This document shows, piece by piece, positions 8,421-17,160 of a stretch of DNA of 64,000 nucleotides (the first letter of the stretch is position 1; every line of letters starts with the position of its first letter). Both the position numbers and the translations under genes were made by a program. Source of the stretch: Sphingomonas sp. Root241 (GTDB lineage Bacteria; Pseudomonadota; Alphaproteobacteria; Sphingomonadales; Sphingomonadaceae). Location of the stretch: NCBI RefSeq assembly GCF_001428865.1, contig NZ_LMIV01000001.1, positions 1,797,997 to 1,861,996 on the forward strand. Direction: 5' to 3'. The notes under the pieces were generated by a model that saw nothing but the letters and a program-made list of their open reading frames with translations, had not been told where the DNA came from and searched no databases.

Positions 8421-8549
8421 TCCTCCCCGGCACGGGGAGGTGGCAGCGCGAAGCGCTGACGGAGGGGGCTCTCCGCCAGCGACACTGCCTCGGGCAGCCC
8501 CCCTCCACCACCGCTTCGCGGCGGTCCCCCTCCCCGTACCGGGGAGGAG
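8420..8549. repeat. Paired-arm intergenic repeat between serS and surE
   Basis: The ends are inverted relatives of each other (TCCTCCCCGGCACGGGGAGG near 8420-8440 and CCTCCCCGTACCGGGGAGGA near 8529-8549), each itself palindromic. Between them are further inverted blocks (GGCAGCGCGAAGCGCTGACGG against the CCGCTTCGCGGCGG block). No ORF. The layout matches the elements at 29201-29342 and 34644-34778. Confidence 0.8.
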
Positions 8550-8556
8550 CTAGATA

Positions 8557-9321
8557 ATGCGCATCCTGCTCACCAACGACGACGGCATCCACGCGCGCGG
8601 CCTCGCGGTGCTCGAACGCATCGCGCGGACGATCTCGGACGACATCACCGTTGTCGCGCCCGCCGAGGAGCAATCGGGCAAGAGCCGTTCGCTCACACTC
8701 ACCGAGCCGTTCCGCGTCCGTCGCCTCGCCGACGATTGCTATGCCGTGCGCGGCACGCCCACCGATTGCGTGATGTTCGCGCTCGCCGAGGCGATGAAGG
8801 ATTCGCCGCCCGATCTGATCCTCTCGGGAGTCAATCGCGGTGGCAATCTCGGCGAAGATGTGAGCTATTCCGGCACCGTTTCCGCCGCGATGGAGGGTGC
8901 GCTGGCCGGCATCCGCTCGGTCGCACTCAGCCAGCGCTACGAACAGGTCGGCATGGGCGACAAGGTCCCTTTCGACACTGCCGAGGCCTGGGGCGAACGC
9001 GCGCTCAAGCCATTGCTCGACGCGCCCTGGGCGCCGCGGACCCTGGTCAACATCAACTTTCCGCCGGTCCCGCCCGAAGCCGTGAGGGGGATCAAGCCGG
9101 TCGCGCAGGGCCTGCGCGATTATGGCCGGGTCGGGCTCGACAAGCGTGTCGATCCGCGCGGCTTCCCTTATTATTGGCTCGCGATGAGCCGGCTGCCGCA
9201 TACGCCGGATCCGGATACCGATCTGGAGGCGATCGAGCAGGGCTGGATCACCGTGACTCCGCTCCATCTCGATCTGACGCATCGCAACTCGCTGGAAAGT
9301 CTCAAGTCGGTCTATTGTTAA
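8557..9321 (+). CDS. surE: 5'/3'-nucleotidase SurE
   Basis: 254 residues, full length. The N-terminus MRILLTNDDGIHARGL carries the two metal-binding aspartates (D8, D9). SGVNRGGNLGEDVSYSGTVSAAMEG is the conserved SurE metal- and phosphate-binding region. Family enzymes are metal-dependent cytoplasmic phosphatases acting on nucleoside 5'- and 3'-monophosphates, linked to stationary-phase and stress survival. The ATG lies 7 bp after the upstream repeat, whose last arm supplies the ribosome site (GGGGAGGAG). It is followed 48 bp later by an nlpD-like gene, as in many proteobacteria, but the usual intervening pcm gene is absent. Confidence 0.97.
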   Translation: MRILLTNDDGIHARGLAVLERIARTISDDITVVAPAEEQSGKSRSLTLTEPFRVRRLADDCYAVRGTPTDCVMFALAEAMKDSPPDLILSGVNRGGNLGEDVSYSGTVSAAMEGALAGIRSVALSQRYEQVGMGDKVPFDTAEAWGERALKPLLDAPWAPRTLVNINFPPVPPEAVRGIKPVAQGLRDYGRVGLDKRVDPRGFPYYWLAMSRLPHTPDPDTDLEAIEQGWITVTPLHLDLTHRNSLESLKSVYC

Positions 9322-9369
9322 GCATCCTTGTTTCCCTTATTAAATTTTCAGGGGTGTGGGGGAGCTGCA

Positions 9370-10431
9370 ATGCGCCGGATAGGGGCACTGCTGTTCGGCG
9401 TCATATTGACGTCGGGCTGCATACCGGCTGAGGCCGGACGAGGGGCGCGCAGTTACGATGCGCCCGAGCAAAATCGGCAACAGGAGCCGTTCGAGCGCCG
9501 GTCGCTCGATCAGGACGTGCGCGCGCTTCCCGCGCCACCGCCTGCCTGGGAAGCGCGCCGCGTCAGCGCCGATGCCCGGCAAGTGGCGAGCGCAACCTAT
9601 GTCGTGCAATCGGGCGAGTCGCTCCGTTCCATCGCGGCCAAGACCGGTGCGGGCTCCGAGGCGATCGCCCGCGCCAACAATCTCGCCGCCCCCTTTGTCA
9701 TCCAGCCCGGCCAGCGGCTCAGCATCCCGGGCGGTCGCTATCATCTCGTCCGCGCCGGTGAGACCGGCATAGCAATCGCTCGTGCTTATGGCGTTGTATG
9801 GTCGCGAGTCGTTTCGGCCAATGCGCTCGAGGAGCCCTTCATCCTGCGCACCGGTCAGCGCCTGCTGATCCCGAGTGCCCGGCCCGAGACGATCGAGGAG
9901 CGCGCCGCGCGCTTCCATCTCGATATCGACGATATCCTCACCGGCGGCGAACCCGCGCTCGCGGCCAATGCCAAGCCCGCGAGACCGACCGCCTCCTCGG
10001 CGCGCGTGCTCCCCGCGACCACGCCGGTGGCGACTCCGGTCACGCGTGCGGCAAGCCAGTTCGCCTGGCCGGTAAAGGGCGCGATCGTCAGGCGCTTCGG
10101 CCCCGGCAAGAGCGGCGAGCGCAACGACGGCATCAAGATCGCCGTCCCGCTCGACACGCCCGTCCTCGCCGCCGCCGACGGTGTCGTCGCTTATGTCGGC
10201 AGCGACGTGCCGGCGCTCGGCGGCCTCGTCATCGTCAAGCACGGCAATGCCACCACCACGGTCTATGGCCATGCCGGACAATTGCTTGTGCAGCGCGGCC
10301 AATCGGTGAAGAAGGGCCAGATGATCGCGCTCTCCGGCAATTCGGGATTCGCCGACCGACCCGAACTCCATTTCGAAATCCGCCAGGGGCGCACGCCGGT
10401 CGATCCGGTATCGAGGCTGCCCGCACGGTAA
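9370..10431 (+). CDS. nlpD: NlpD-like lipoprotein: two LysM domains plus catalytically degenerate M23 domain
   Basis: 353 residues. Lipoprotein signal with lipobox TSGC (C17). Two LysM peptidoglycan-binding domains (about 76-120 and 123-168), then an M23/LytM domain (230-350). The metallopeptidase zinc ligands are mostly lost: the HxGxD motif reads N252-D-G-I-K256, and the HLH motif reads E332-L-H334; only H301 and H334 remain. This is the pattern of NlpD/EnvC proteins, which do not cut peptidoglycan but activate amidases during cell separation. The ATG at 9370 starts the signal peptide; the frame is open from 9328. It follows surE, supporting the NlpD assignment. Confidence 0.85.
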   Translation: MRRIGALLFGVILTSGCIPAEAGRGARSYDAPEQNRQQEPFERRSLDQDVRALPAPPPAWEARRVSADARQVASATYVVQSGESLRSIAAKTGAGSEAIARANNLAAPFVIQPGQRLSIPGGRYHLVRAGETGIAIARAYGVVWSRVVSANALEEPFILRTGQRLLIPSARPETIEERAARFHLDIDDILTGGEPALAANAKPARPTASSARVLPATTPVATPVTRAASQFAWPVKGAIVRRFGPGKSGERNDGIKIAVPLDTPVLAAADGVVAYVGSDVPALGGLVIVKHGNATTTVYGHAGQLLVQRGQSVKKGQMIALSGNSGFADRPELHFEIRQGRTPVDPVSRLPAR

Positions 10432-10437
10432 CGCGTC

Positions 10438-11445
10438 ATGGCCGTGCTCCCGCCTGCGACGCTCAAGCGCAAATCGAGCCTGCCGGTCTGGCTCTCGATC
10501 GGGTGGCGGGTGCTCGCGGTGGTAGGGCTGCTCGCGCTCGCCGTGGGCGTCCACTGGATCGAGCGCGACGGGCTGAAGGACACTGCCGACGGGCAGGTCA
10601 GCTTCCTCGACATCCTCTATTTCACTTCGATCTCGGTGACCACCACCGGCTATGGCGACATCGTGCCGGTCAGCACTTCGGCACGGATGTTCGACGCGTT
10701 CGTGGTCACGCCGATCCGCGTCTTCGTGGTGCTGCTCTTCCTCGGCACCGCGTACAATTTCGTGCTCAAGCGCACCTGGGACAAATGGCGTATGGCAGTA
10801 ATCCAGCGGACCCTTTCGGGGCACATCATCGTCGCCGGCTACGGCACCACCGGCTCGGAGACCGTCGACGAGCTGATCGCGCGCGGCACCGATCCCGGGC
10901 GCATCGTGGTCATCGACACGCGCGAGGAGAATCTCGATCGTGCCAAGGCGTGCGGCTGCATCGTCCTCCAGGCCGATGCGACGCGCGACCAGATCCTCAA
11001 GGACGTCCGGATCGAAAGCGCCGAATCGATGATCGTCTGCGCGGGCCGCGACGACACCTCGATCCTGATCACGCTCACTGCGCGCCACCTCGCCCCGGGG
11101 ATCCCGATCAGCGTCATCGTCCGCAACGAGGATAACGAGCTGCCCGCGCGCGCCGCCGGAGCCACCACGGTCGTCAATCCGGTGAGCTTCGCCGGGCTAT
11201 TGCTCGCCAGCTCGTGCAAGGGCCCGCATCTTTCCGAATATCTGATGGACCTCGCCTCGTTCCACGGCGAAGTCGAGCTCTCCGAACGTCCGGTGCGCAA
11301 CGAGGAAATCGGCAAGCCCCTCACCGCGATCCAGACCGGCCTCGGCCTCCGCATCTATCGCAATGGTGTCGCCCACGGCCACAAGGCATCCGAAGCGGCG
11401 GCGTTGAGAGCCGGCGATCAGATTGTCGAGATCGTCACCGGCTGA
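10438..11445 (+). CDS. Potassium channel with cytoplasmic RCK (TrkA-N) domain
   Basis: 335 residues. One transmembrane helix (about 20-40), a pore loop with the K+ selectivity filter TTTGYGD (68-74), a second helix (about 85-107), then an RCK/TrkA-N domain beginning GHIIVAGYGTTGSETVDEL with the GxGxxG nucleotide-binding motif. The C-terminal ~70 residues resemble a TrkA-C tail. Such two-helix/RCK proteins assemble as tetrameric, ligand-gated K+ channels of the inner membrane. Start 6 bp after the nlpD-like stop, so probably co-transcribed. Its last 11 bp overlap, tail to tail, the 3' end of the AAC(3)-like gene. Confidence 0.93.
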   Translation: MAVLPPATLKRKSSLPVWLSIGWRVLAVVGLLALAVGVHWIERDGLKDTADGQVSFLDILYFTSISVTTTGYGDIVPVSTSARMFDAFVVTPIRVFVVLLFLGTAYNFVLKRTWDKWRMAVIQRTLSGHIIVAGYGTTGSETVDELIARGTDPGRIVVIDTREENLDRAKACGCIVLQADATRDQILKDVRIESAESMIVCAGRDDTSILITLTARHLAPGIPISVIVRNEDNELPARAAGATTVVNPVSFAGLLLASSCKGPHLSEYLMDLASFHGEVELSERPVRNEEIGKPLTAIQTGLGLRIYRNGVAHGHKASEAAALRAGDQIVEIVTG

Positions 11446-12202
11446 GGCTCTCCCGCGCCTCATCGCACTCCTCGCAGCCTTCATCGGCACCATGCAGAAA
11501 AACCAAAGGGTCCGCCTGAATCCGCGGCACCGCCAAGCGGATCAGGTCCGCCGCCTCGATCAGCCGCGCATGGGCATTCCCAATCAGCCCTTCGCGTTGT
11601 AGCCCCTCGGCACGCAGCCAGTCGTCAGCGAGCGCGAACTTCTCGCAGCAGCTGTCATTCTCGCCATAGTCCACGCGCACGCCGTCGGCGCGGGTATAGT
11701 GGAAGGCGCTGCGATAGGGTGCGCCGCCCAGCAATTCGGCCAGATGCAGCATCGTATTGGCATCCTGCCCCACGCCGAGCAGCAGGATCTGGCCGCCCGC
11801 CTCGCGGATCCGGTCGATCGCGCTGCCCGGTGCCGCAGGCGGCAGCACGAACGGCCCGCCGGTGATCCATTCGGCCCTGGGCCCGACTGCCGCCACCGCA
11901 TCGAAATGCGCGCTGCGTACCACCCCCGGCTGCTGCCAGAACAGCGACGGCACGATCCCCAGATCCTCGCGATTGGCCGTCGTGGCGGGATCGAAGGGCA
12001 CATCGTCCTCGCCGGTCGCGGACGGCATCGCCAGGGTTCCCGCCGGCCCCACCGCCTCACGCAGTGCCGCGATCAACCCGAGCGGCCCGTCCACGACCGG
12101 CCGCACTGCGCGATAGCTCGAATGCACGAGCAGCACACCGCCTTCGCGAACACCCAGTGCCCGGAGCTGCCCCGCTATTTCGTCCTGCGTCGCCGCTTTC
12201 AT
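11435..12202 (-). CDS. AAC(3)-family N-acetyltransferase (aminoglycoside acetyltransferase-like)
   Basis: 255 residues of the Antibiotic_NAT fold: LLVHSSYRAVRPVVDGPLGL, then GPAGTLAMPSAT and the conserved FDPATTAN...LGIVPSLF...VVRSAHFDAVAAVGP region. The family transfers acetyl from acetyl-CoA to the 3-amino group of aminoglycosides, but many chromosomal members act on other or unknown amines. Resistance cannot be inferred from family alone. The ATG at 12202 follows GAGGG at a good distance; the longer open frame to 12325 is not supported. It is divergent from the DUF486 gene with 36 bp between starts. Confidence 0.88.
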   Translation of the reverse strand: MKAATQDEIAGQLRALGVREGGVLLVHSSYRAVRPVVDGPLGLIAALREAVGPAGTLAMPSATGEDDVPFDPATTANREDLGIVPSLFWQQPGVVRSAHFDAVAAVGPRAEWITGGPFVLPPAAPGSAIDRIREAGGQILLLGVGQDANTMLHLAELLGGAPYRSAFHYTRADGVRVDYGENDSCCEKFALADDWLRAEGLQREGLIGNAHARLIEAADLIRLAVPRIQADPLVFLHGADEGCEECDEARESLSR

Positions 12203-12238
12203 GCTTGACCCTCGTCGCATCGCCATGATGGTCGCATC

Positions 12239-12601
12239 ATGTCCGCCACACTCCTCGCCCGCGCTTTGCCGATCCTGCTGCTGATCGTCTCGAACATCTT
12301 CATGACCTTCGCCTGGTACGGTCATCTACGCTTCAAGGCCGTGCCGCTGATCCTCGTGATCCTGGTGAGCTGGCTGATCGCGCTTCCCGAATATATGCTT
12401 GCCGTCCCCGCCAACCGTTGGGGAAGCAGCGTGTATTCGGCCGCCCAACTCAAGGGGATGCAGGAAGTGATCACCCTCGCGGTGTTCGCGGTCTTCTCGA
12501 TCCTCTATCTCGGGCAGAAGATCACGGTGAACCACCTGATCGGTTTCGCGCTGATCGCCGCGGGCGCATTCTTCCTGTTCCGGGCTCCGGTTTCGGCCTG
12601 A
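12239..12601 (+). CDS. DMT-family small membrane protein (DUF486)
   Basis: 120 residues, four predicted transmembrane helices (about 8-24, 33-53, 72-91, 97-115). FMTFAWYGHLRFK near the N-terminus and YSAAQLKGMQEVITL in the middle are characteristic of the DUF486/DMT family, small multidrug-resistance-like proteins of unknown substrate. The start lies close to the divergent AAC(3)-like gene, so the two promoters probably overlap. It is followed 41 bp later by rimO on the same strand. Confidence 0.88.
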   Translation: MSATLLARALPILLLIVSNIFMTFAWYGHLRFKAVPLILVILVSWLIALPEYMLAVPANRWGSSVYSAAQLKGMQEVITLAVFAVFSILYLGQKITVNHLIGFALIAAGAFFLFRAPVSA

Positions 12602-12642
12602 GCTAGCTTTTTCCGCCAAAATCCCTATGTGCCGCGGCAATC

Positions 12643-13974
12643 ATGGCAACCAAACTCCCTGAGTCCCCTCGCATAGGGATGGTGTCGCTCGGCTGTCCGA
12701 AGAACCTCGTCGACAGCGAACGCATCCTCACCAAGCTGCGCAGCGACGGCTATGCGATGTCCCCCGATTATCAGGGCGCCGACATCGTGTTGGTCAACAC
12801 CTGCGGCTTTCTCGATTCCGCCAAGGAAGAGTCGCTCGAAGCGATCGGCGAGGCGATCGCCGAGAATGGCCGCGTCATCGTCACCGGCTGCATGGGCAAG
12901 GAAGCCGAAGTCATCCGCGCGCGCTTCCCGGGCGTGCTCGCAGTCACCGGCGCGCATCAATATGAGGAAGTCGTCGGCGCGGTGCACGAAGCGGCGCCGA
13001 TGCCGCCCTCGCCCTTCGTCAATCTCGTGCCGGACGCGGGCCTCAAGCTGACGCCGCGCCACTACAGCTATCTGAAGATCTCCGAGGGCTGCAACCACCG
13101 CTGCGCCTTCTGCATCATTCCGAGCCTGCGCGGCGATCTCGTCAGCCGCCGCCCCGACGCGATCCTCCGCGAAGCCGAGAAACTGGTCGAGGCGGGCACC
13201 AAGGAATTGCTGGTCATCAGCCAGGACACTTCGGCTTACGGTGTCGACATCCGCAAGGAATCGCGGATGTGGAAGGGGCAGGAAATCGTCCCCCACATGA
13301 CCGATCTCGCCCGCGAGCTCGGCAAGATCGCCCCCTGGGTGCGGCTGCATTACGTCTACCCCTACCCGCATGTCGACCAGGTCATCCCGCTGATGGCCGA
13401 GGGGCTGGTGCTCCCCTATCTCGACATCCCGTTCCAGCATGCCTCGCCCGCCGTGCTCCGCCGCATGCGCCGCCCCGCCAACGAGGCGAAGGTGCTCGAA
13501 CGGCTGCGCGGCTGGCGCGAAATCGCACCGGACATCACGATCCGCTCGACCTTCGTCGTCGGCTTTCCCGGCGAGACCGAGGAGGACTTCCAATATCTGC
13601 TCGACTGGCTCGACGAAGCCCAGCTCGACCGCGTCGGCGCGTTCCGCTTCGAGCCGGTCGAGGGTGCTTCGGCGAACAGCCTGCCCGATCCCGTGCCCGA
13701 AGAGGTCAAGGAAGAGCGCTACGCCCGCGTGATGGAGAAGACCGCGGCGATCTCCGCCGCCAAGCTCCAGGCCAAGGTCGGCCGCACGCTCGAAGTGATC
13801 ATCGACGAAGTCGGCGATGAGGGCGCCACCGGCCGCAGCCAGGCCGACGCTCCCGAGATCGACGGCGAAGTCTTCCTGCGCGACGCCGGGCATCTGAAGC
13901 AAGGCGACATCGTCAAGGTCGCGATCGAGGACGCCGACGAGCACGATCTCTACGGCGTGCCCGTCTCCGCCTGA
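12643..13974 (+). CDS. rimO: Ribosomal protein uS12 methylthiotransferase RimO
   Basis: 443 residues, three-domain methylthiotransferase. The N-terminal UPF0004 domain has the auxiliary-cluster cysteines C18 (LGCPKN), C54 (NTCGF) and C83 (GCMG). The radical-SAM core has CNHRCAFC (C150, C154, C157). A TRAM domain closes the protein ([12 protein letters not shown] onwards). RimO adds a methylthio group to the aspartate of ribosomal protein S12. The LGCPKN opening and [14 protein letters not shown] segment separate it from MiaB. The ATG at 12643 gives the family N-terminus. Confidence 0.96.
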   Translation: MATKLPESPRIGMVSLGCPKNLVDSERILTKLRSDGYAMSPDYQGADIVLVNTCGFLDSAKEESLEAIGEAIAENGRVIVTGCMGKEAEVIRARFPGVLAVTGAHQYEEVVGAVHEAAPMPPSPFVNLVPDAGLKLTPRHYSYLKISEGCNHRCAFCIIPSLRGDLVSRRPDAILREAEKLVEAGTKELLVISQDTSAYGVDIRKESRMWKGQEIVPHMTDLARELGKIAPWVRLHYVYPYPHVDQVIPLMAEGLVLPYLDIPFQHASPAVLRRMRRPANEAKVLERLRGWREIAPDITIRSTFVVGFPGETEEDFQYLLDWLDEAQLDRVGAFRFEPVEGASANSLPDPVPEEVKEERYARVMEKTAAISAAKLQAKVGRTLEVIIDEVGDEGATGRSQADAPEIDGEVFLRDAGHLKQGDIVKVAIEDADEHDLYGVPVSA

Positions 13975-14051
13975 TTTTCTGCCCTTCACCGCACGGAGGG
14001 CTGTTTTCCAGAGCATCTCGATCTAGATCTCCGCGCAGAAGGAGAATCCTG

Positions 14052-14732
14052 ATGCGTCCTCGCTCGTTTCTTGTGCTCGCGATGCTCGCCGCGCCACTCC
14101 CCGCGGCCGCGCAATCCGGGGGCACCGCGCATCTTTATGCCTATAGGCTCAGCGACAAACCCGCCTTCGAGGCCGGGTATCGCAAGCACCTCGAATGGCA
14201 TGCCCGGATCGGCGACAAGCTGGTCTGGTACGCCTGGTATGTGACTGCGGGTGATCGCGCGGGTGCCTTTGTCGACGGCACGTTCGGAACCACACCCGAG
14301 CGCCTCGAGAACCGCCCCCGCATCAAGGAAGACGGCGCCGACTTCCGCGCCAACGCGGCGGCTTATTCCACGGCGATCGGCAACGAGGGTTGGGAGCTGT
14401 GGCGCGAGGCCAGCCAGGCGCAGCCGCTCGAACAGCGAAAGCCGCAGGCGCTCGTGCAGGTTCATGCCATCGCCGTAACCGACGCAAAGCGGTTCGAGGC
14501 CGCGCTGCTCGCCCGCCCCGTCACCGGCGCAAGCTGGTATCGCGGTATCGGCGAGACGCCCGCTCCCTATCTGCTCATCGCCCCCGTCGCGGCCGCCGAT
14601 ACCAAGCCCGATCTCGCCGCCTTGCTCGGCGCCGATCACCCGGCCCTCGCCTTCGCCCGCGCGGTTCGCTCGGAAGCCTGGACTTATGCACCGCGCCTCG
14701 CGCTGCTCCCGGGCGAACCACTTGCGCCCTGA
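14052..14732 (+). CDS. Secreted protein of unknown function
   Basis: 226 residues with a clear signal peptide (cleavage likely after the PLPAAA stretch around residue 20). The mature part holds two segments of similar character (LYAYRLSDKPAFEAGYRKHLEW and VQVHAIAVTDAKRFEAALLARP), which could be two dimeric alpha/beta-barrel-like repeats, but this is a guess from pattern only. It is rich in Trp/Tyr and probably periplasmic. Start ATG at 14052 with AAGGAGAAT just upstream. Not recognised as a named family. Neighbours are rimO upstream and the serine hydrolase gene downstream on the same strand. Confidence 0.75.
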   Translation: MRPRSFLVLAMLAAPLPAAAQSGGTAHLYAYRLSDKPAFEAGYRKHLEWHARIGDKLVWYAWYVTAGDRAGAFVDGTFGTTPERLENRPRIKEDGADFRANAAAYSTAIGNEGWELWREASQAQPLEQRKPQALVQVHAIAVTDAKRFEAALLARPVTGASWYRGIGETPAPYLLIAPVAAADTKPDLAALLGADHPALAFARAVRSEAWTYAPRLALLPGEPLAP

Positions 14733-14835
14733 GCCATGCGTTCCGGGTAAGGCGGCCGTTCATCATCGAAAGAGCGGCCGGGATGACGCGGCGGAAAGGC
14801 TGGCCTAAGCTCGCGCCATCCATACCGGAGGCCCG

Positions 14836-16230
14836 ATGTTCCGCACCCTGCTCGCCGCCCTGATCGTCGCCACCCCGGCTGCCGCCCAGCAGCTCACACC
14901 CGCCGAAACCGCCAGGGTCGATACGATCGTCGCCGACGCGCTGAAATCGTCGGGTGTGCCCTCTGCCTCGGTCGCGATCGTCCGCGACGGCCGGATCGTC
15001 TTCGCCAGGGCTTATGGCGATCAGGGCCCGGGCATGAAGGCCACTAGCGCCGATGCCAAATACCAGATCGCCTCGGTCTCCAAGCAGTTCACTGCCGCCG
15101 CGCTCCTGCTGCTCGAGGACGAAGGCAAGCTCAGTCTCGACGACAAGGTGTCGAAATGGGTGCCGGACATCACCGGCGCCGACAGGATCAGCGTCCGCCA
15201 GCTGCTCAGCCATACGGCGGGCATCCAGGATTATTGGCCGCAGGACTATGATTTCGCGGCGATGGAAAAGCCGGTCACGCCGCAGCAGATCCTCGATCGC
15301 TGGGCGAAGAAGCCGCTCGATTTCGAGCCGGGCACCGCCTGGCAATATTCGAACACCGGCTATGTCGTCGCCGGCATGATCATCGAGAAGGCTTCGGGCA
15401 TGAAACTGCTCGATTATCTCCAGAAGAACATCCTCAAGCCGCTCGGCATGCAGGCGATGGACCAGGATTATGCCGTCGGAAAGGGCTTCCCCCAAGGCAC
15501 GCACCGCTTCGCGCTAGGCCCCGTTCGCCCCGCCAGACCCGCCGCGCATGGCTGGCTCTGGGCGGCGGGCGAGCTGGCGATGTCGGCCAGCGATCTCGCC
15601 AAATGGGACATCGCCCGGATCGACCGGAAGATCCTCTCGCCAGAGGATTGGGCAGCGCAGGAGACCGAAGTGAAGCTCGCCGACGGCGGCGCCACGCGTT
15701 ACGGCCTCGGCGTATCGCTCGGCACGCGCGAAGGAACGCCGGTGGTCGAGCATGGCGGCGAGGCTGTCGGCTTCCTCTCGGAAAATTTCGTCCTGCCCGA
15801 GAAGCGTTTCGCAGTGGTCGCTTTGGTCAACGCCGATTTCGGCGGCGCGCCGGGCGATATCACCGCCGACATCACCAATCTCTTCTACCCGGTCACCCCG
15901 CCGCAGCCCGCAGCCAATCTCGATCAGCAGCGCGACGCGCTCGCCCGAAACCTGTTCGATCAGTTGCGCACCGGCAAGCTCGATCGCGCACTGCTCACCG
16001 AAGACGCCAATTACTATTTCACCCCGCAGGCGACCGCCGACTATCACGACAGCCTCGCCCCGCTCGGCGATCCGGTACGCTTCACGCCGCTCGGCAAGCC
16101 CCGGCTGCGCGGCGGCTTCGTCAACCGCAATTACGAGATCGTCTATGACGACAAGCGGCTGATCGCGATCACCTATGCCGAGCCGGGCGCGCAGGGAAAA
16201 TTCGAGCAGTTCCTGGTCCAGCCGCGTTGA
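14836..16230 (+). CDS. Serine hydrolase, class C beta-lactamase/DD-peptidase family
   Basis: 464 residues with a signal peptide (ends PAAAQ near residue 18). The catalytic SxxK is S80-V-S-K83, the YxN motif is present (YSNTGY), and a HGG triad (VVEHGGEAVGF) replaces the KTG box, typical of Pfam Beta-lactamase esterases and peptidases rather than true AmpC. The C-terminal ~110 residues after the hydrolase core are an additional small domain. Predicted periplasmic hydrolase, perhaps on peptidoglycan peptides, D-amino acid peptides or esters. The ATG at 14836 follows CGGAGG. The TGA overlaps the TTG start of the next gene (TTGA), so the two are translationally coupled. Confidence 0.9.
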   Translation: MFRTLLAALIVATPAAAQQLTPAETARVDTIVADALKSSGVPSASVAIVRDGRIVFARAYGDQGPGMKATSADAKYQIASVSKQFTAAALLLLEDEGKLSLDDKVSKWVPDITGADRISVRQLLSHTAGIQDYWPQDYDFAAMEKPVTPQQILDRWAKKPLDFEPGTAWQYSNTGYVVAGMIIEKASGMKLLDYLQKNILKPLGMQAMDQDYAVGKGFPQGTHRFALGPVRPARPAAHGWLWAAGELAMSASDLAKWDIARIDRKILSPEDWAAQETEVKLADGGATRYGLGVSLGTREGTPVVEHGGEAVGFLSENFVLPEKRFAVVALVNADFGGAPGDITADITNLFYPVTPPQPAANLDQQRDALARNLFDQLRTGKLDRALLTEDANYYFTPQATADYHDSLAPLGDPVRFTPLGKPRLRGGFVNRNYEIVYDDKRLIAITYAEPGAQGKFEQFLVQPR

Positions 16231-17138
16231 TCCGTGCTGCGCTCCTCTCGGGCGCTGCCTGGCTGAGCCTCGCCAGCCCGAGCGATTCGCTGACGCAAGT
16301 GACCAGCGTCGATCCGCTGACGGTGGAGGACGACGACTTCGCCCGCCATCGCGATCCGGGTGAATGGAAGGGACTAAACGTCAGCCGTATCGAGTTCCGC
16401 GAGGAGCGTGCGGCGTGGCGGCTGTGGCGGATCCACAACGCCCGCCACTCCAAAGGCCCGCTCTGGTTCGTGCCGCACGATAACGAAAATGCCGGGTTCG
16501 AGGCGGGGCTGGAGGCGGTGCGCAAATATGGCGGCACGCTGATCGCCGTCGATGCCGGCATCGCCGACGACGGCGCCCGGATGAACCGCGCGGTCGATTA
16601 CGGCCGGCCGATCGATCCCAACCGCAACTTCGACACCGCTCTGCCCGGCTATGCCCGCCGCATCCTCGCCGATCTGAAGCCGGGCATGCCTATCATCGCG
16701 CTCCACACCAATGCGCGCGGCTTCGACACTGGCGAATCGCGCTGCAACAAGTCCGATCCGCCCGGCAGCGGCGTGATCTCGATCCGATATTGCGACGATA
16801 CGCTGCGCCCCAGCCCCTCGCTCGGCCGCGCCTGGCCGTGGGACGACGACGACACCGTCGCCTTCGCCACCTTCCGCACCAGCGACAGCCCCGCCGCCGC
16901 CTTCTGCCGCGACGCGATGATCGCCGCCGACTTCAACGTCGTCCAGGAGCGTGTCGTGGAGAGCGATCGCTCGCTCTCCAACTACGCGGTGCTCCACGAT
17001 CTCGACTATCTCAACTTCGAGACGCTCGATCGCGGCGACGATGCCGGCGGCCTCGCCGAGGGCCGCCGCCGTCTCGTCCACATCATTGATCGCGCGGTTG
17101 CGATGTGCGCCCCCAGGGTGAAGCCGGTCGCCGGCTAG
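16227..17138 (+). CDS. Putative secreted M14-like zinc carboxypeptidase-related protein
   Basis: 303 residues, TTG start overlapping the stop of the serine hydrolase gene. A signal-like N-terminus (RAALLSGAAWLSLASP) is followed by a domain whose motifs fit M14 metallopeptidases: H84-D-N-E87 (HxxE zinc motif), N132-R133 (the substrate-binding NR pair in DPNRNF) and H160 (third zinc ligand in ALHTN). The spacing is compact, like the succinylglutamate desuccinylase branch, and I did not identify a certain catalytic glutamate. It may remove a C-terminal residue or acyl group from a periplasmic product of the coupled serine hydrolase; this pairing is inference. Confidence 0.65.
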   Translation: MIRAALLSGAAWLSLASPSDSLTQVTSVDPLTVEDDDFARHRDPGEWKGLNVSRIEFREERAAWRLWRIHNARHSKGPLWFVPHDNENAGFEAGLEAVRKYGGTLIAVDAGIADDGARMNRAVDYGRPIDPNRNFDTALPGYARRILADLKPGMPIIALHTNARGFDTGESRCNKSDPPGSGVISIRYCDDTLRPSPSLGRAWPWDDDDTVAFATFRTSDSPAAAFCRDAMIAADFNVVQERVVESDRSLSNYAVLHDLDYLNFETLDRGDDAGGLAEGRRRLVHIIDRAVAMCAPRVKPVAG

Positions 17139-17160
17139 GTTGAAGACTCACACTATTTTT

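Noticed and set aside
8420..8549. tRNA gene or riboswitch in the serS-surE gap
   Set aside because: The fold is explained by nested inverted repeats; no cloverleaf, CCA end or conserved riboswitch core is visible.
9340..11088. A 582-codon minus-strand open frame opposite nlpD and the K+ channel
   Set aside because: The plus-strand genes have lipobox, LysM and selectivity-filter motifs; the minus frame does not.
14836..16230. AmpC beta-lactamase controlled by the AmpR-like protein
   Set aside because: The motif set (SVSK, YSN, HGG) is that of the broad serine-hydrolase family, it carries an additional C-terminal domain and it is 31 kb from the regulator.
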